A stretch of DNA of 64,000 nt from Mortierella sp. BCC40632 (GCA_011634665.1 WAEK01000005.1:2427001-2491000); one strand, 5' to 3'; counted from the stretch's first letter, positions 1-12,700 are shown. Notes: generated from the sequence alone by a model not told the origin. Made by a program: numbers and translations.

Positions 1-1
1 T

Positions 2-2992
2 CCCTCCTCCGCTCCTCCCCCAACCCCTCCCTTACACCCCGACATCCACTCAATTGTTTTTGACGAATTCCCAGACATTTTCCCCCCTACCCTCCCATCA
101 GGCCTTCCCCCCGACCGAGGTGATGCTATGCGTATCGACACTGACCCAGCGGCAGACCCCCCCTTCCGCCCCGTCATTCGACTATCTGTTGCTGAACTTG
201 ACGAGCTAAAGAAACAACTGGACGACCTACTCTCCAAAAAGTTCATCAAACCAAGCACGTCTCCGTATGGTGCCCCTGTTTTATTCGTCAAGAAGGCTGA
301 TGGCACTCTCCGAATGTGCGTCGATTATCGTGCTCTCAACAGTATCACAAGGAAGAATCGCCACCCGCTGCCCAGAATAGACGAGCTTATTGACAGATTC
401 CGTGGCGCTCGCTACTTTTACCAAGCTTGACCTCATTTCTGGTTACCACCAACAGCGCATCTATGGACCACACACGCACAAGACCGCTTTTCGCTGCAGA
501 TACGGTCATTTTGAGTTTAATGTGGTTCCATTTGGCCTCACAAATGCACCGGCTTCCTTTTCCAATATGATGCTGAAAGTACTCGATCCTGTTCTGGACA
601 AGTGGGTTGTCGTCTACCTCGACGATATCTTGATTTATTCAAAACCAAGACCGAGCATCTCCGCCATATTCGAAGTGTCCTTGCCCTCCTCCGAAAACAT
701 GGACTGTACGCCAAGCTGAGCAAGTGCTCTTTCATGAAAGAAGAAACGGAGTTTCTCGGCCATGTAATAACCAAAGATGGCGTTCACACCAATGCAGGGC
801 TTGTTAAAGCGATCCGTGAATGGCCACGACCGGAGAAACAACGCGACGTTCAGCAATTTCTTGGTCTTGCGCAATTTTATCACCAATATATCAAGAATTT
901 TGCCGACATCGCACTTCCCCTCACCCCCCCTCCTTGGCGAAAACCATCAGTTCGTATGGGATGAAAACAGCGAACAAGCATTCCTTAGCCTCAAATCTGC
1001 AATCAGCTCCGCTCCAGTCCTACGAATCTTTGACCCCGATCTGCCGTCCACAGTGGAGACTGATGCCTCTGGATTTGCCATAGGTGCTGTTCTTTTCCAA
1101 ACAGACGCCGACGGATCATCCAGACCTGTCGCATTTACATCCCGCAAACTAAACCCAGCTGAACGGAACTACCCTACCCATGAACAGGAACTCCTGGCTG
1201 TTGTCCACGCCCTCAAAACATGGCGCTTTTACTTAGACGGTTCACACTTTATTGTATATACCGATCACGATACGCTGAGACACTTTCCAACCCAGCCCAA
1301 ACTGACAAGGCGCCAGGCGAGATGGATGGAACTCCTCCAAGAGTATGATTTCGAGTTCAAGTTCAAGCGGGGAATTGAGAACATCGTACCAGATGCTCTC
1401 TCTCGTCGTCCGGACCACCGCGAACCTGATAAACTTGAACCAGATCCTGTCCCTATGTCCATCAACTCTTTCAGCCTTCAGACGGATACAAGTTGGAGAC
1501 AGCACGTTATAGAGGGGTATGCTGATGACCCTGGTCTTGCTCCCGTCTATGAGAGGTGTCTTCAAGGCCAACCACCACCACACTACTTTTTGCAGGACGG
1601 TCTATTGTATGTCGAGCGCAAGGGTGACCTATTACTCTGCGTCCCGAAGTCGTCCACTCTGCGTTTAATCCTACTCCACGAGGTTCATGATGCTGCAATA
1701 TCAGGCCACTTCGGCTTTGACAAGACATACGCCACCTTACGGCGGTTTGCCTATTGGCCTAAGATGTCAAATGATGTCCGACGGTATGTCGAATCCTGCT
1801 CGAGCTGCCAACGTAACAAAGCAGTCCGCCGCCTTCCAGCTGGACTTCTTCAACCTTTAGCCATTCCAGAACAACGTTGGGACACAGTATCAATGGATTT
1901 CGTGGTAAAACTACCACAAACAGCACGCAAATTCGATGCAATCACTGTCTTCGTAGACAAATTGTCGAAACAGGTCCATTTTGCCCCTAGTCGGACTACA
2001 GATTCAGCAAAGGACGTTGCCAATTGTTTCTTTTTGCAAATGTCTTTTCGCCTCCATGGGTTGCCCTCCACGATTGTCTCCGACCGGGATAGCAAGTTCA
2101 CTAGTTCCTTTTGGAAGCGCCTCCACGAGCGACTAGGAACGAAGCTTGCCATGTCCTCAGCATTTCATCCGCAGACAGATGGTCAATCCGAACGAGCCAT
2201 TCAAACTCTTAAGTCAGTTCTTCGGAGTCTAGTGAACCACAAACAGGATGACTGGGACCTATACCTCCCTGCTGCAGAATTCGCATACAACAATGCCGTC
2301 AATTCATCCACAGGAGTCTCCCCATTTTTTCTCAATCATGGATTCCATCCACGGGTTCCTGCTTCCCTCCTCGGGCCCCCTGAAGAAGCTTGTCCCACAG
2401 ACATGGACAAATTTGTTGCCTTGCAGAAGACCTCATTATCTCTGGCACAAGACAGCCTTCTCTCGGCTCAGAATCAGCAAATCAAGAATGCTGATGCTCA
2501 CCGGAGGCCACACTCATTCAAAGTGGGGGACCAAGTCCTGCTCAGTACGGAAAACATCACAACTGCGTATGACTCTAGCCGACCAGCTGCATCACTACAG
2601 GCTCGATACTTTGGCCCGTTCACACTCCTCGAACAACGAAGCCCGGTCTCCTTCAAGGTCGAGCTACCCCCTACATTGAAAATACATGACGTATTTCATG
2701 TCGACCGTTTTAAACCGTTTGTTCCATCTCCAGAGTCGCTTGGCCGCCGGTCTTCACCTCCTCCAGAACCCGATATCATTGAGGGTAATGAGGAACATGA
2801 AGTAGAGGCTATCTTAGCGCACAGGACGACACCCAAAACGAAAAAAAGACAAGTTTTCTTGTCAAATGGGTCGGGTACGATGCTGCTTCAGATGCCACCT
2901 GGGAGCCTCTCAAAAATCTTTCATTTGAAGAAGACACCCTTAGACAGTACTGTAAGGATCACGACCTGCTTCACTTAATGGGGGAAGGTGTC
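2..2992 (+). pseudogene. Element A pol (RT, RNase H, integrase, chromodomain), frameshifted
   Basis: The polyprotein would copy element RNA to DNA and integrate it. It opens in frame from base 2 (protease-RT linker, then RT). RT motifs include [10 protein letters not shown] and YLDDILIYS. RNase H shows VETDASGFAIG and YTDHDTLRHF. Integrase has its zinc region ending CSSCQRNK and the catalytic acidic residues in SMDFVV, VSDRDSKF and DGQSERA. A C-terminal chromodomain remains legible in a shifted frame near 2860-2960 (KWVGY and TWEP motifs). At least four frame changes are needed: about 416 (extra T), 640-720, 930-950 and 2855. The longest intact piece is 777-2978, covering RNase H to the integrase C-terminus. 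It cannot make a full protein as read; some breaks may be sequencing errors. Confidence 0.88.
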
Positions 2993-3162
2993 ACAGTATC
3001 GACCATCAGCACCCACCCCTTTAACCTTTGAGGTCATGTCCACTCCCACCCCTATAACTTAAAAGGTCCACCTCACTCACATGTATAAATAGTCCCTTCA
3101 CCTACCACCAATAAAGATCATCTTTTCCTGCCACTCCCTTCTTTGTTAGACCTATGTAAACA
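2989..3162 (+). repeat. Element A 3' LTR (174 bp)
   Basis: It starts TGTCACAG right after the purine tract and ends GTAAACA, so it has TG...CA termini. Inside are TATAAATA (about 3085) and AATAAAG (about 3110), the promoter and polyadenylation layout also seen in the 183-bp LTR of element F. The 5 bp after it (ATCAA) would be the target duplication, but the other side is outside the window. Confidence 0.82.
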
Positions 3163-5091
3163 ATCAAAATCATAGCTAAGGAGAATATCCTTCCATGAGG
3201 CTAATATTTGCGGTAATTCCTTTTGTTCATGTATATAGGTAAGAGGTCTATGATCAGTGTAGAGAGTGAACTTTCTACCCCATAGGTAATAGTGGAACTT
3301 CATACATGCAAAGAGAATTCCGAGTAGTTCTTTTTTGTAGGCTGGATACCTTCTCTCATGATCTTTCAACGCTCTTGCCATGAAGGAAATGTAGTGGATC
3401 GTAGTTTCGTCATCTGGGCCATTGGGTAGTTGGTATAGTACAACACCGATCCCAACATTTGATGCGTCAGTGGCAACGTAGAACGGCTTTGGTGAAATCA
3501 GGGAATCTCAGTACTGGTGCCTCAACAATTAATGTCTTCAAATGTTCAAAACATTGCATCTCTTGTTCATTGAGTGTGAAGGTTCCTTTCACATTTCTCA
3601 ACTTGTCAAGAGGTGCAGCTAAAGTGCTGTAGAGAGGGATGTACTCTCTAAAATAGTTGAACATTCCCAAGTATCTCTGAACCATCTTTCCGTTCGTTGG
3701 TGGTGCCCAGGACTTGACATTGGCTACTTTCTCGGGATTAATTCTTCTGCCATTAGCATCTACAATGAAACCGAGCAGCAGCACCTGAGTTCGCATGAAG
3801 TGGCTCTTTTCACGATTGATGATGAGCTTAGCCTTGGTAAGGCGTTTGATTACTTCGAGTACGTGCTCTTTATGCTCTGCAACAGAATTGGAGTAGATGA
3901 CAATGTCGTCAACGTAGACTGACACAAAATGAAGATCTCCAAGAAGCCTTGACATGCCTCTTTGAAAAATACTTGTCATTGGTTTCAGACCAAAAGGCGC
4001 TCTTGCGAACATGTATTGTTTTCCTTCGTGCGTGAATGCTGTTAGCCATTGACTTTTCTCTCGAGAGGTAGTCTATGGTAGGCCTGTGACAGGTCAATTG
4101 TAGTAAAGTATTTATGCCCTGAGGCTTTCTCGAGGATTTTTCACTGATCATTGGTATTGGGAAATTATCCGTATCAATCAGCTGTTTATTAAGCGTACGT
4201 GGATCTAGACAGACTCTGTATTTCAGGACCTCTCCTTCCAGGTTCCTTCTGGCTGCTAGTGTGAGTGAATTATTGAATGGATTTCCTTTAGGTGCTTCAA
4301 CAATTACACCATTCTCGAGCCATGCCTTGACTGTAGCGTCAACTTGTTCTTTCTCAGTCTGAGCATAAAAACGTCTGGTTCGATCTTGGATTGTGCAATC
4401 CGGTTTAACCATAAGAGTTACCTTCATGTCATCTAGTGGACAATGGCTCTTTGGATCGATGGATGCATTCTCCTCCAAGGATTGTGTGAGAGTCTCCAAG
4501 AAGGCCTTTTGCAGTTCTATGAATTGTGGATCAAGTTCAGCATCAGGCTTCTCCTCGGACACCAACGAAGGCTTCTCGTCTTGAACAACATAAAAGTCTT
4601 TGCGTGGTGGAGCTGGGTGGACAAATCCGTTGATTGAGAATCCCAGTCTTGTAAATAGGTCCATGCCAATGATGAACTCATGGCGTTCCATTGGTAGTAC
4701 ACTTAGTTGCCATTCCACAGTGCGATTATTGCATTGTAGGGTAAGACGTTTAGTGGTTACAACGCAGGCTGTCAGCATCTTTTGTGTCTGCCAACTGGTA
4801 GCATTTGTCTTTGATTACGGTCGTCTCTATTCCTAACTGGTGTGTTAGACCCCTACTGACAATAGAGTGAGTGGCTCCGGTGTCTATCAATGCTGTGTAT
4901 TTCTCTGCACCGATCTGTATTGGTACTGCCAGTCGGTTATCATCAAGCGGTAGTCCTTGGAACAGGTTTATCTGTCCTCGGATTGCAGTATTGGTAAAGT
5001 TGTTGAAATTCGGGACGTGTATGGCCCTTTGTGTATTACCGGCAGCCGTTTGTGTCAGCGCCTCTGTAATTGTGCATCTGCGTATGTTCAT
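3163..5091 (-). pseudogene. Element B pol: protease, RT, partial RNase H
   Basis: From right to left: a retropepsin with the active-site motif ALIDTGATHS (5091-4750); the start of RT with PKGNPFNNS and VCLDPRTLN (to about 3909); RT palm with VYVDDIVIYS and the thumb (4012-3467); and RNase H with ERRYPAYKKELLGI and LYTDHRPLTYI (3381-3165). Frame changes lie near 4750, 4080 and 3470, and the end is lost at element A. Catalytic Asp pairs of RT and the protease DTG are present, so the family was once active. This copy is dead as read. Confidence 0.85.
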
Positions 5092-5204
5092 TTGTGTTTT
5101 TTATTGTTCTTAGTGTGGGTTAAGTGATATGTATGTGGGATTGACCGTTGTTGTTGTGTGTGTGTGTGTGTAGTGGAAGTAAGAAGTTTTTTTTATAATT
5201 ATAT

Positions 5205-5994
5205 TTAGTCTGTCTTGGACTTCGGTGGGAGCTGAGTGCTTGCTTTCTCTTCACTATCTTCCGCGATTATTGTTGTCAGCATCAGATGGTGAGCCTTCAG
5301 AGCCCTGTTATGTTCCGTCTCGAGAGTGCTCAGCGAGGTTCTGGTCTCGACGTATCTCTGCATTAATACGTCAAGTGCTGCTTGGCAACGCTCGATGTTT
5401 TGCTCTCGGCGTGCTCTTCTTCGATCCTGGATCATTAGCTCAGTAGGGTAGCTTTTGTAAATCGTTTCGGTCACCCTGTTGCTGTTGGCACGCAATTGAT
5501 CCATCTGTTGTTGTACAATTTGCATGGCTGCCTTCGAGTCCCTTGTAATGCCTCGTTTCGTTATTTCAACCAAGCTTTCCGAAAGTTGGTATAGCTGTAC
5601 ATCGTAGCCCTGCCTTAAGGCATGTAATTCATCTGCAGTATATGTTGTTACGACAGGTTTGTATTCATATGAGGACGGCGAGGGGTGAATTAATTCCTGG
5701 TATACGGAATTGGGACTGAGTTGGCGGCGTGCGAGGGATCTGCAAAATATCAGTGTAGTTTGCGGATTGCTCTTCATCATCTTGCGTTTCTTTTCCGGTC
5801 AGCGCAGGTTTTTCTGTGTTGGTTACTGTGGCACTCGGGAAATGATGTGCATAGGGCATGGTGTCTTCCCTTGGTCTTTTCCCGGGACTCGTTTTCGTCG
5901 GGTTGGCTACTGACGGGTCAGGAGTTGTAGGTTTTTCGCTGCTAGCCGGTTCAAGAGCTGTGGGATTTTTGCTGTTTGAAGGGCTGCTAGACAT
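5205..5994 (-). pseudogene. Element B accessory ORF, coiled-coil protein of unknown function
   Basis: Two overlapping frames form one likely protein of roughly 260 residues. The first (5994-5665) is Ser/Thr/Pro-rich with KRPRED, possibly a nuclear localisation patch. The second (5780-5205) is helical and charged, with a long heptad-like stretch containing RRRARREQNIERCQ, then LETEHNRALKAHH. One frame change near 5720 separates them. I recognise no domain. It lies between gag and protease on the coding strand, where Ty3 elements normally have little or nothing, so it is either a captured or accessory gene or a broken gag extension. Confidence 0.45.
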
Positions 5995-6346
5995 GCTGGC
6001 GTGTGAGGGTAGGTGTCGATTTTTGGTGACGGGGAGGTTGAAGATAAAGACGTGAGAAAAAATAAGGCATCTCTTTTTTCTTTGTCTTTTCCTCCTTCTG
6101 CATCAGATCATTAGGTGCATGATTCTGATTGGTCCTTCAACCTGACCCCATTTCATGCATCTTTCTGTGACATCATTTCAGGGGATGAGTCTTTGTCCTC
6201 TACTCCCTAAATCAGTGATTGGATCATCTGATCGAAATGGCGTGATCGTCTTGTCGATGAGTTTTGAAAGGGAGGAGTAATGTCTTCTTCAATTCCTTTT
6301 CTCCATTCCTCCATTCCTCAACACGCCCGATGATGACTACTCAACA

Positions 6347-6661
6347 ATGCTCTTCTTCCCATTCCTGCTCTGTTCTAAGAGTGATGCGAACCCAAGCTTG
6401 GGCTCTCGCGAGGTGGTTAACAACAAGCGTCGTGCTCCAGACTCAAATGAGGATTTGGAGCTTTCGTCCCAACCTTCACGTCGTCTCCGCAAGCGTTGTC
6501 GCCATGTTGATGAATCCTTAGTCGCACTCTTGGCAGAGGAGCAGTACAATGAGGTAGCCGAGCTACACAAAGCCTACTTGGAGGATTGTGAAATTTTTCG
6601 TCAACAGATCGCTGTTATTGAAGCTTTGGTGCACCAATCCCAGCAAATGAGTGATGAATGA
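6347..6661 (+). CDS. Short plus-strand ORF inside element B, unknown
   Basis: A 104-residue open frame, opposite in sense to element B. After a hydrophobic start it reads as a basic patch (RRLRKRCRHVDE), then an amphipathic helix (ALLAEEQYNEVAELHKAYLE). A following frame (6661-6770) also encodes a Leu/Glu/Arg-rich helix. I recognise no family. It could be an antisense accessory gene, a chance ORF, or part of another inserted element. AATAAA at about 6818 is close downstream. Treat as low confidence. Confidence 0.25.
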   Translation: MLFFPFLLCSKSDANPSLGSREVVNNKRRAPDSNEDLELSSQPSRRLRKRCRHVDESLVALLAEEQYNEVAELHKAYLEDCEIFRQQIAVIEALVHQSQQMSDE

Positions 6662-6851
6662 TGCGTATGCATGTGGAGTCTCTCGACCGTTTGGAAGCAT
6701 CCCTTGAGAAGCGTCGTGATATCGAATTCGAGGGCGGCGGCAGGAAGCTTTTGCACTTCAATGGAAACTAGCTACTCTCGATCCTTTCTGCTGTGAAGAT
6801 GGATGTCGTTATTGTGAATAAATTTTGCCAGTATCTTTATTGTAGTTGTAT

Positions 6852-8110
6852 TTAAAACGCAAGATTATCTGCGTCTTTACCGAGAGGTAATCGGTCCTCA
6901 TTTTCTTCACCCATAATTGTTTCTACGTAGGTTTGTCTGGGCCCAATGGCTGCCAGTTGCATTCTGCTAGTTGTATTACTAGGAGTCAGTCCTTTCTTGG
7001 CCATCTCGTTTTTGTTCATTCGTTCAAAACGGGCTTGGTCTTGGTGTCTCATGCATTGTGGATCGCTGTGAGTTCGTCCTAGCGACTGGCAAAGGTGGTA
7101 TTTACATGGGTTCGAGGTGTCCTCCGGTTTGCGACCTTTAGTACTAGGTCTTTGGTACGGTTTTCTTGATCTTAGTGTAGACCTTGAGGTGGGTTGTGTG
7201 ATTGCATCAATTTTGCGACGGTTGTAGGATTCCTTTGGTTGTATCTGGCTCTCAACCAGGCACATGGATCTGAATGATCTCCATGTAGTAAGCTGGCATT
7301 GGCTCTCATGTAAGTGAGGAACGTTGGTACATCCGTCAGTTGTCTGATGGGTTTGAATTCGGCTCTCAACCTTTCTTGACCAGCATCCGGTAACGAAGAG
7401 ATTATGGTGGTGATGATACTGTTTCCATCTTGTACACCACCCGCCTTGATGAGGACTTCTAGTCTGTCGACAAAGGTATGGATATCTTCATTCGGCTTGG
7501 GTTTGGACGAGAAAAGTTGCATACGCACCACACTCTGTAGGTTATCGAACTTGTATAGGTGGGCAACGCATTCAGAGACATCGGTGAAGGTTCGATCTCC
7601 GTACTCTGGTCGTATGATAGCCTTTTCAAATTGCTCGCTCATCTTCTCCTGCTCTAAGGCTCTTCCCATGTATCTCCATGCTACATCATCAAATAAGTCC
7701 TTTGTAAACTCATTCTTGTAGAAGTTGCGGAATTTATCCAGGAAATTGATGACTTCTGTCACCACCTTCAGAGCAGTCTCTTGTGTAGGAACTCCGTTCA
7801 GATTAATGCTCAGTATGGGAGCCTTGGCTCTGTCCTTAAATTGGACTCGAGACCAATCGATCTGCATCGACTCATGGCTGATGATTGGGATCGACTTGTA
7901 GTTGAAGACCCTTCTCAATGCCGTATGTTTGTGGTTGTTGAGTTGTGGTTCAACTTCTAATCCATGCCCTTTTGTACCATGGGCCTCTTCTTCCTCATCT
8001 GTCATGCCCTCTGTGTAGGTCGTATACACATTGGTTGCCTTGGCCTCTCTCTAAGTCGAAGGTTCTTTGTAACGCCTTCAGCTCAGCGTCAGCCCTGTTC
8101 ATGCGAGATT
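6852..8110 (-). pseudogene. Element B gag (capsid/nucleocapsid)
   Basis: A structural Gag for the virus-like particle. The main frame (8029-7172) carries a retrotransposon-gag-like helical region with DRTFTDVSECVAHLYKF and NEDIHTFVDRLEVLIKAGG. A second frame (7265-6852) carries a Cys/His cluster CKYH...RTHSDPQC, which looks like a variant nucleocapsid zinc knuckle. The N-terminus (SRMNRADAELKALQ) is read in a third frame up to 8110, where the transposon C is inserted. Frame changes near 8030 and 7200 break the gene. Confidence 0.7.
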
Positions 8111-8113
8111 GTA

Positions 8114-8997
8114 CAGTGGGCGCCAAAATGGTTTCAATAATTCTCAAATTTTCATATTTTAGCAATTTTCTACCCATCGAGAATATGTAAATGCACCTTG
8201 TTGCTTAGATTGAAAACAATACCCAGAATGCCTTGTTCACGACAGTGTAAACAGATTTTCAATATGTTGTCAGAAAGGCGTGCTATGAGGTAAATTGTTG
8301 AAGCTAGATATTGGAACCATTTCGCCACTTGGGCACGCCATTTATATTTATTGCTATTTCATCTTTTTTTTCACAATCGTTTGTCTTATATCTACAGTCA
8401 GTCAGAGAGATTAAAAGAAGATGAATAGATCTTGACAAGTTTGATATAAAATACGGGTGCAATCGCTCGAAAATGGTCGATATTCCTCCATCATGAAAAA
8501 ACGAAAGAAGACACTCAAAAAACTCTATCATAAGCCAGTTAAAAGCAGGCTACTCCGTCAAGAATGTCGCTAGACGATTATCAGTCAGCCCTGCTTCTGT
8601 TTCAAGGATCCGAACCAAGCATTTACCTACTCTACAAAGGCAACCAACAGGAAGACCAAGAATTCTCTCGGCTCGCTCCAAGAATGATCTCAACAGAAAG
8701 TTACTTTCCGGCATGTTGAAGACTGGCAAGCAGGTCCACAAGAGCCTCAATGGTGAAGGGACAGTTATCTCGTACAGATCAGTCCTTCGCAACCTCAGGG
8801 AGATCGGCTTTCAAGCGAAGAAAAAAGTCAAAAAGCCTTTCCTTAGTAAGCGACACAAGCAAGCGCGGTTGGAGTGGGCAAGAGGTCATAAAAATTGGAC
8901 CATCGATGACTGGAAGCGAGTGGTATTCTCAGATGAAACAAAGATAAACATCTGGAACTCGGACGGGATACAATATTACTGGGCTAAGCCAGGCGAT
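8114..8997 (+). mobile_element. Element C: Tc1/mariner-like DNA transposon, 5' part
   Basis: It starts at a TA dinucleotide (8112-8113) with CAGTGGGCGCCAAAATGG, a typical Tc1-type terminal sequence, inserted into element B gag. It carries the N-terminal two-thirds of a transposase and is cut at 8998 by the LTR of element D. The right terminal repeat is not in the window. Confidence 0.75.
8497..8997 (+). pseudogene. Tc1/mariner transposase, truncated
   Basis: A cut-and-paste transposase that binds terminal repeats and moves the element. The open frame runs from about 8497 (no clear ATG; a later ATG is at 8713). The helix-turn-helix region reads AGYSVKNVARRLSVSPAS, followed by the linker GRPRILS and then a second DNA-binding domain. 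The DDE catalytic domain begins with the first Asp in VVFSDETKINIW and continues to YYWAKPGD, where element D interrupts it. The second and third acidic residues are missing, so it is inactive. Confidence 0.8.
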
Positions 8998-9708
8998 TGC
9001 CGCGTAGAGTCTAAGGACAGATGCTTCTAATCAATAACTACTCTTCTTTTCTATCATAGAAATACGGACCAAGTGAAGACGTACTGAAGACTTACAAAGG
9101 ACAGGTACGGAAGACTACAGTAGGGACTGGGAGACAGCGACAACTATGAGGGGATCGCCTTCGACTCTAACTATTCTATGAATGCATAAAGGGAGGACGG
9201 AGATAGCTATCAATAAACGGGATCTTGAGGCATGAATCCAATGCGGATCAAAACTGGGATGGGTCCGTAAAGTCCTCGCATGTTGATCAAAGGAATCTTG
9301 CAAGAATGGCCACCGAAGGAGAGCCATTCAGGGAGCAGTCTTCGTCCGATCTTTTACTTTTCACCGAGTCTCATACTTACAGCTGGGATAGCACCGTTAA
9401 TGGGAAATGGCTCTTGAGTCCTGCCTTTTCTTTCAAAAGGAATCGAGGAGTCAATACTGCAGATCTGTTCAGGGTAGCTGGAGATGAGGACTGATTTAGT
9501 ATGGGAGAGTGAAAAGATAATAGATCATGATCTTGATCGAGGTCTTGGGCTCGGTCAATACCTTGGGGACAGCGCGACAGGGACAGTTGCTAAAGCAAAT
9601 GGACTTGAGGGACAGAGGAAAGAAAGCTGACTTTATTACAGGGGGGAGGGGAAGGCTACTTTTATATCCCTAGCCTGGAAGACTAGGGATCGTAAATGCT
9701 ACACTGCA
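8998..9708 (-). repeat. Element D 3' LTR (711 bp)
   Basis: On the minus strand it begins TGCAGTGTAGC and ends CTACGCGGCA, with TGC...GCA ends. TATAAAAG near 9668 and AATAAAG near 9640 (minus strand) mark U3/R. It differs from the other LTR by about two substitutions and three 1-nt homopolymer indels. An open frame on the plus strand within it is not convincing as a gene. Confidence 0.9.
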
Positions 9709-12700
9709 CCTCTCTGATCCCCCGTGCCTCTTCGATTCACAACTGGCTATCGACCAGTTGCCAAGTGAGTCGCTCTACCTCTCTTAAATGAAAACCAAAC
9801 TGAACTTTTATGATGACGCGTCCGCGCACTATTTTTTTTATTTTTACCCGCACCCCCTTTGTTCATTTTTCACCCCGCATCTCTTGTTCATTTCCATCCC
9901 GTCTCCCTTTTCTTTTTTTTATCTCCATTTCTTCTGATGTCTCGTTCCTGCTGTTGTCCATTACTCCTGATGCAAATAGTGAGTGATGCTGCGATGGTTG
10001 ACTGATCGCCCCCCTCTCGGTAAGGCATTAGCTGTCCATCTTGCATTCCACATAATCGATAGGCCCCTCCTGGAAGACAAGCCTGTATCCAGTATGGCCC
10101 TTTCCACTTGGGTTTCAACTTGTTCGATCGTCCTTGTGCTACTTTATGGTCGTAGAGCAAAACCGGTTGACCCACTTTTGTATTTAACGGGAGGGATATC
10201 TCTGCTGAAACGAGCGAGTAACTCATGCTGTTTGATAATCCTTTCTCTGAATTCTCCTCGTAGGGAACAAGCGAAAGCCTGTCGTTCCTGACTGATTTGC
10301 TCCGCATCTTCTTCGTTCAGCAGTGTCGACTGACGGTCATATCCAAAAGGCATTGCGGGTTGTTGGCCGAATACCAATTCATAAGGAGGCGCTCCCCTAT
10401 CGGTGGTTGATGGATTCTCCATGTCCAGGTAACGTGGTCCAAACAGTCCGTCCAGCGATCAACTGAATATTGATTGTCTTCCAAGCATCTCGCGAGCTGC
10501 CTGTTCATGAACTTGTTGTAATTTTCTACCTTTCCATTAGTCCGTGGATGGTATGCCGACGCAGTGATGACAGTGATCTGGTAGTCCTCACAGTATTTTC
10601 GGAAGACTCCCCGCGCTCAAGGAAGAGCCGTTGTCCGTGATGATGGTTTCTGGAGGACCGTATCGACACAGCCAGTAGCGGTGGAATGCCCGGCGAATGT
10701 TTTTACCTTCGAGATTGGCTAAAAGCAATAGACTCGACCCATCCGGACAGATAACAAATGACATTCAGGACATGTCGCTTCCCATTCGACTCGGGTAGCG
10801 GCCCCTACAGTGTCCACCCCAACCACTGTGAAGATTGTCGGGGAGGGGATTCGATGTAGGCGGTATCTTGAGGATGCCTTTCTTTTGGAACCGTTGACAC
10901 GTATCGCAAGACTCTACCAATCGTTTGACGTCCTGATATTGCCCTGGCCAGAAGTATCCTATGTTTACCAACTGGTAAGTGCCTTGGATCCCCAAATGGC
11001 CGACAATAGAGGAACCATGACATTTATCCAATACGCCTCGTACTTCGCTGGGAGGAACATACTGTTTGGATCTTCCACCTGTGTATCTTCTCCAAAGTTT
11101 TCCTCCTAACATGAAATAATCCACAGCTCGCTGGACAATATTTTTTTCATGCCCTTGCTCAGATGTCCTAGGTCGCCTCCAGTCAGATGCTCTATTAGGG
11201 GATTCATACGGCTCCTGTCCCCAGAGAGAAGCAAGACGCGCTTGGCCATTTCTCGACCACTGTCCATGTCATGTATCTCGTCATCCAAACCGATGTCCTC
11301 CGATCCTTTTTCACCAACTGAGATCGGATCCTGGAAAGAGGATCCGAATCCTTCATGTCCCTTCCGGGCCGGTGGTGCACTACGATATTGAATTCTGCAA
11401 CTAGCAAACTCCAACGGGTAAGGCGTCCATTGCGGTGCTGCAAATTATGCAGATACAATAATGCCCTGTGATCGATAAAGACATGGATTCGTTTGCCGGA
11501 CAACAGATGTTCATTTTTTTTTTTTTTCAAACAGTATGCCAACCCTAGAAGTTCTCTCTCCGTGGCTGAGTAGCGCGTCTCCGGGCTCGACAACTTCCGA
11601 CTCCCCAAACACTATGGGCCGGTATCGGGTCTTGATCGAGATGTTGTCGTCATCTAGCAGATCCGCGGCATGGGCCAGGACATATCCCGTTGCATGTCCG
11701 GAGGTGTCGGCTGAGGCGATCACTGGCCTACGGTGATCTATCATGATCAGGATCGGCGAGTGCAACAGAGCTTGTTGTACTTCTTCGAACGATCGAGCAT
11801 ACTTCCTATCCGCGTTCCAGGTTTGAACGAATTTGAGTGGTTTCTTGTCGAAGCGATACAACTCAAATAGCGGGAGGGCTTTTTCAGCGAAGCAGGAAAC
11901 GAAATCACCCATGAACAATGCGAAGCCAATGAAACCTCGGAGGTCCTTCACATTTCGTGGGGTTGGCCAGTATTGTATCTTTGCCAGTTTCTTCGGATCG
12001 GCGCTGATGGTATTTCCATTGACGACTCTGCCTAGGGAATTCCCTTTGCTTCACCAAAACCCGACTTAGCTCCCGAGAATGATCCATTGTACTCTTCCAT
12101 CCGGGAGAGTGCCTGTTCCAAACTGTCCAAATGATTGTCGATGCCTAGGGTGCCTAAAGCCATGTCGTCTACAAAGGTGGCTAAATTCTCCTTCAAAATC
12201 GGCGTGTCGAACACCTCGTACATATGCCGGATATACCATTGCATGGAATCAGACAATCCCATAGGCAACACTTTATATTCCCCAGAGGCCTTGGGGAATG
12301 CGACTGCCGTGAGATAACGACACTTTTCGGCGATAGGTGATTGAAGGTAGCCGTCTTTGCAATCCCAGAACGATAGCCAATCGCATCCCTGCAACTTGTA
12401 TATCTCCGTCATGGGGTCGGGGATGGGCCAGGCCATTGGTCGGATCATCTTGTTGACGGGTATAAAATTCACGCAAAACCCGATAAGACCCATCTTTCTT
12501 GCTTTACCAGCAATGGGTTGCAAGAGACTGGACTATTCGACTTCCGCATTTTATCAGCCTTGACCATCGTCTCGACATATTCGTTCAAGACGCGTACCTG
12601 CTCTGGTGAATACTTCTTTGCGTATGCCTTGGGGGGAGTGGCACCTCCGGATCAATGTGAAACTCTGCTGGTGAGTGCAATTTGTCCACCCTCAACGTAC

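Larger units (their letters stand above)
1..3162 (+). mobile_element. Element A: Ty3/gypsy chromovirus, 3' part
   Basis: This is the 3' half of a plus-strand LTR retrotransposon that runs in from beyond the left edge. It keeps reverse transcriptase, RNase H, integrase and a chromodomain, then a purine-rich tract (GGGGGAAGG) directly before a short 3' LTR. It interrupts the minus-strand RNase H region of element B: reading the minus strand, B stops after SYDFD exactly where A's LTR terminus (TGTTTACATAGG on that strand) begins, which fixes A's right end. The 5' LTR, gag and protease are not visible. It belongs to the same broad lineage as element F but clearly differs from it in sequence. Confidence 0.9.
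3163..8113 (-). mobile_element. Element B: old minus-strand Ty3/gypsy element, internal fragment
   Basis: Read on the minus strand, it runs from gag (right) through extra ORFs to protease, RT and part of RNase H (left). It is cut on the left by element A inside RNase H and on the right by the Tc1-like element C inside gag. No LTR or integrase is in the window. About 2 kb of non-gag, non-pol sequence separates gag from protease. Sequence divergence from A, D and F is large, so this is another family. Confidence 0.8.

Noticed and set aside
9225..9494. Plus-strand 89-aa ORF in the element D LTR (also in the second LTR copy)
   Set aside because: It lies wholly within an LTR, opposite to the element's genes, differs in frame between the two LTR copies, and shows no protein-like motifs.
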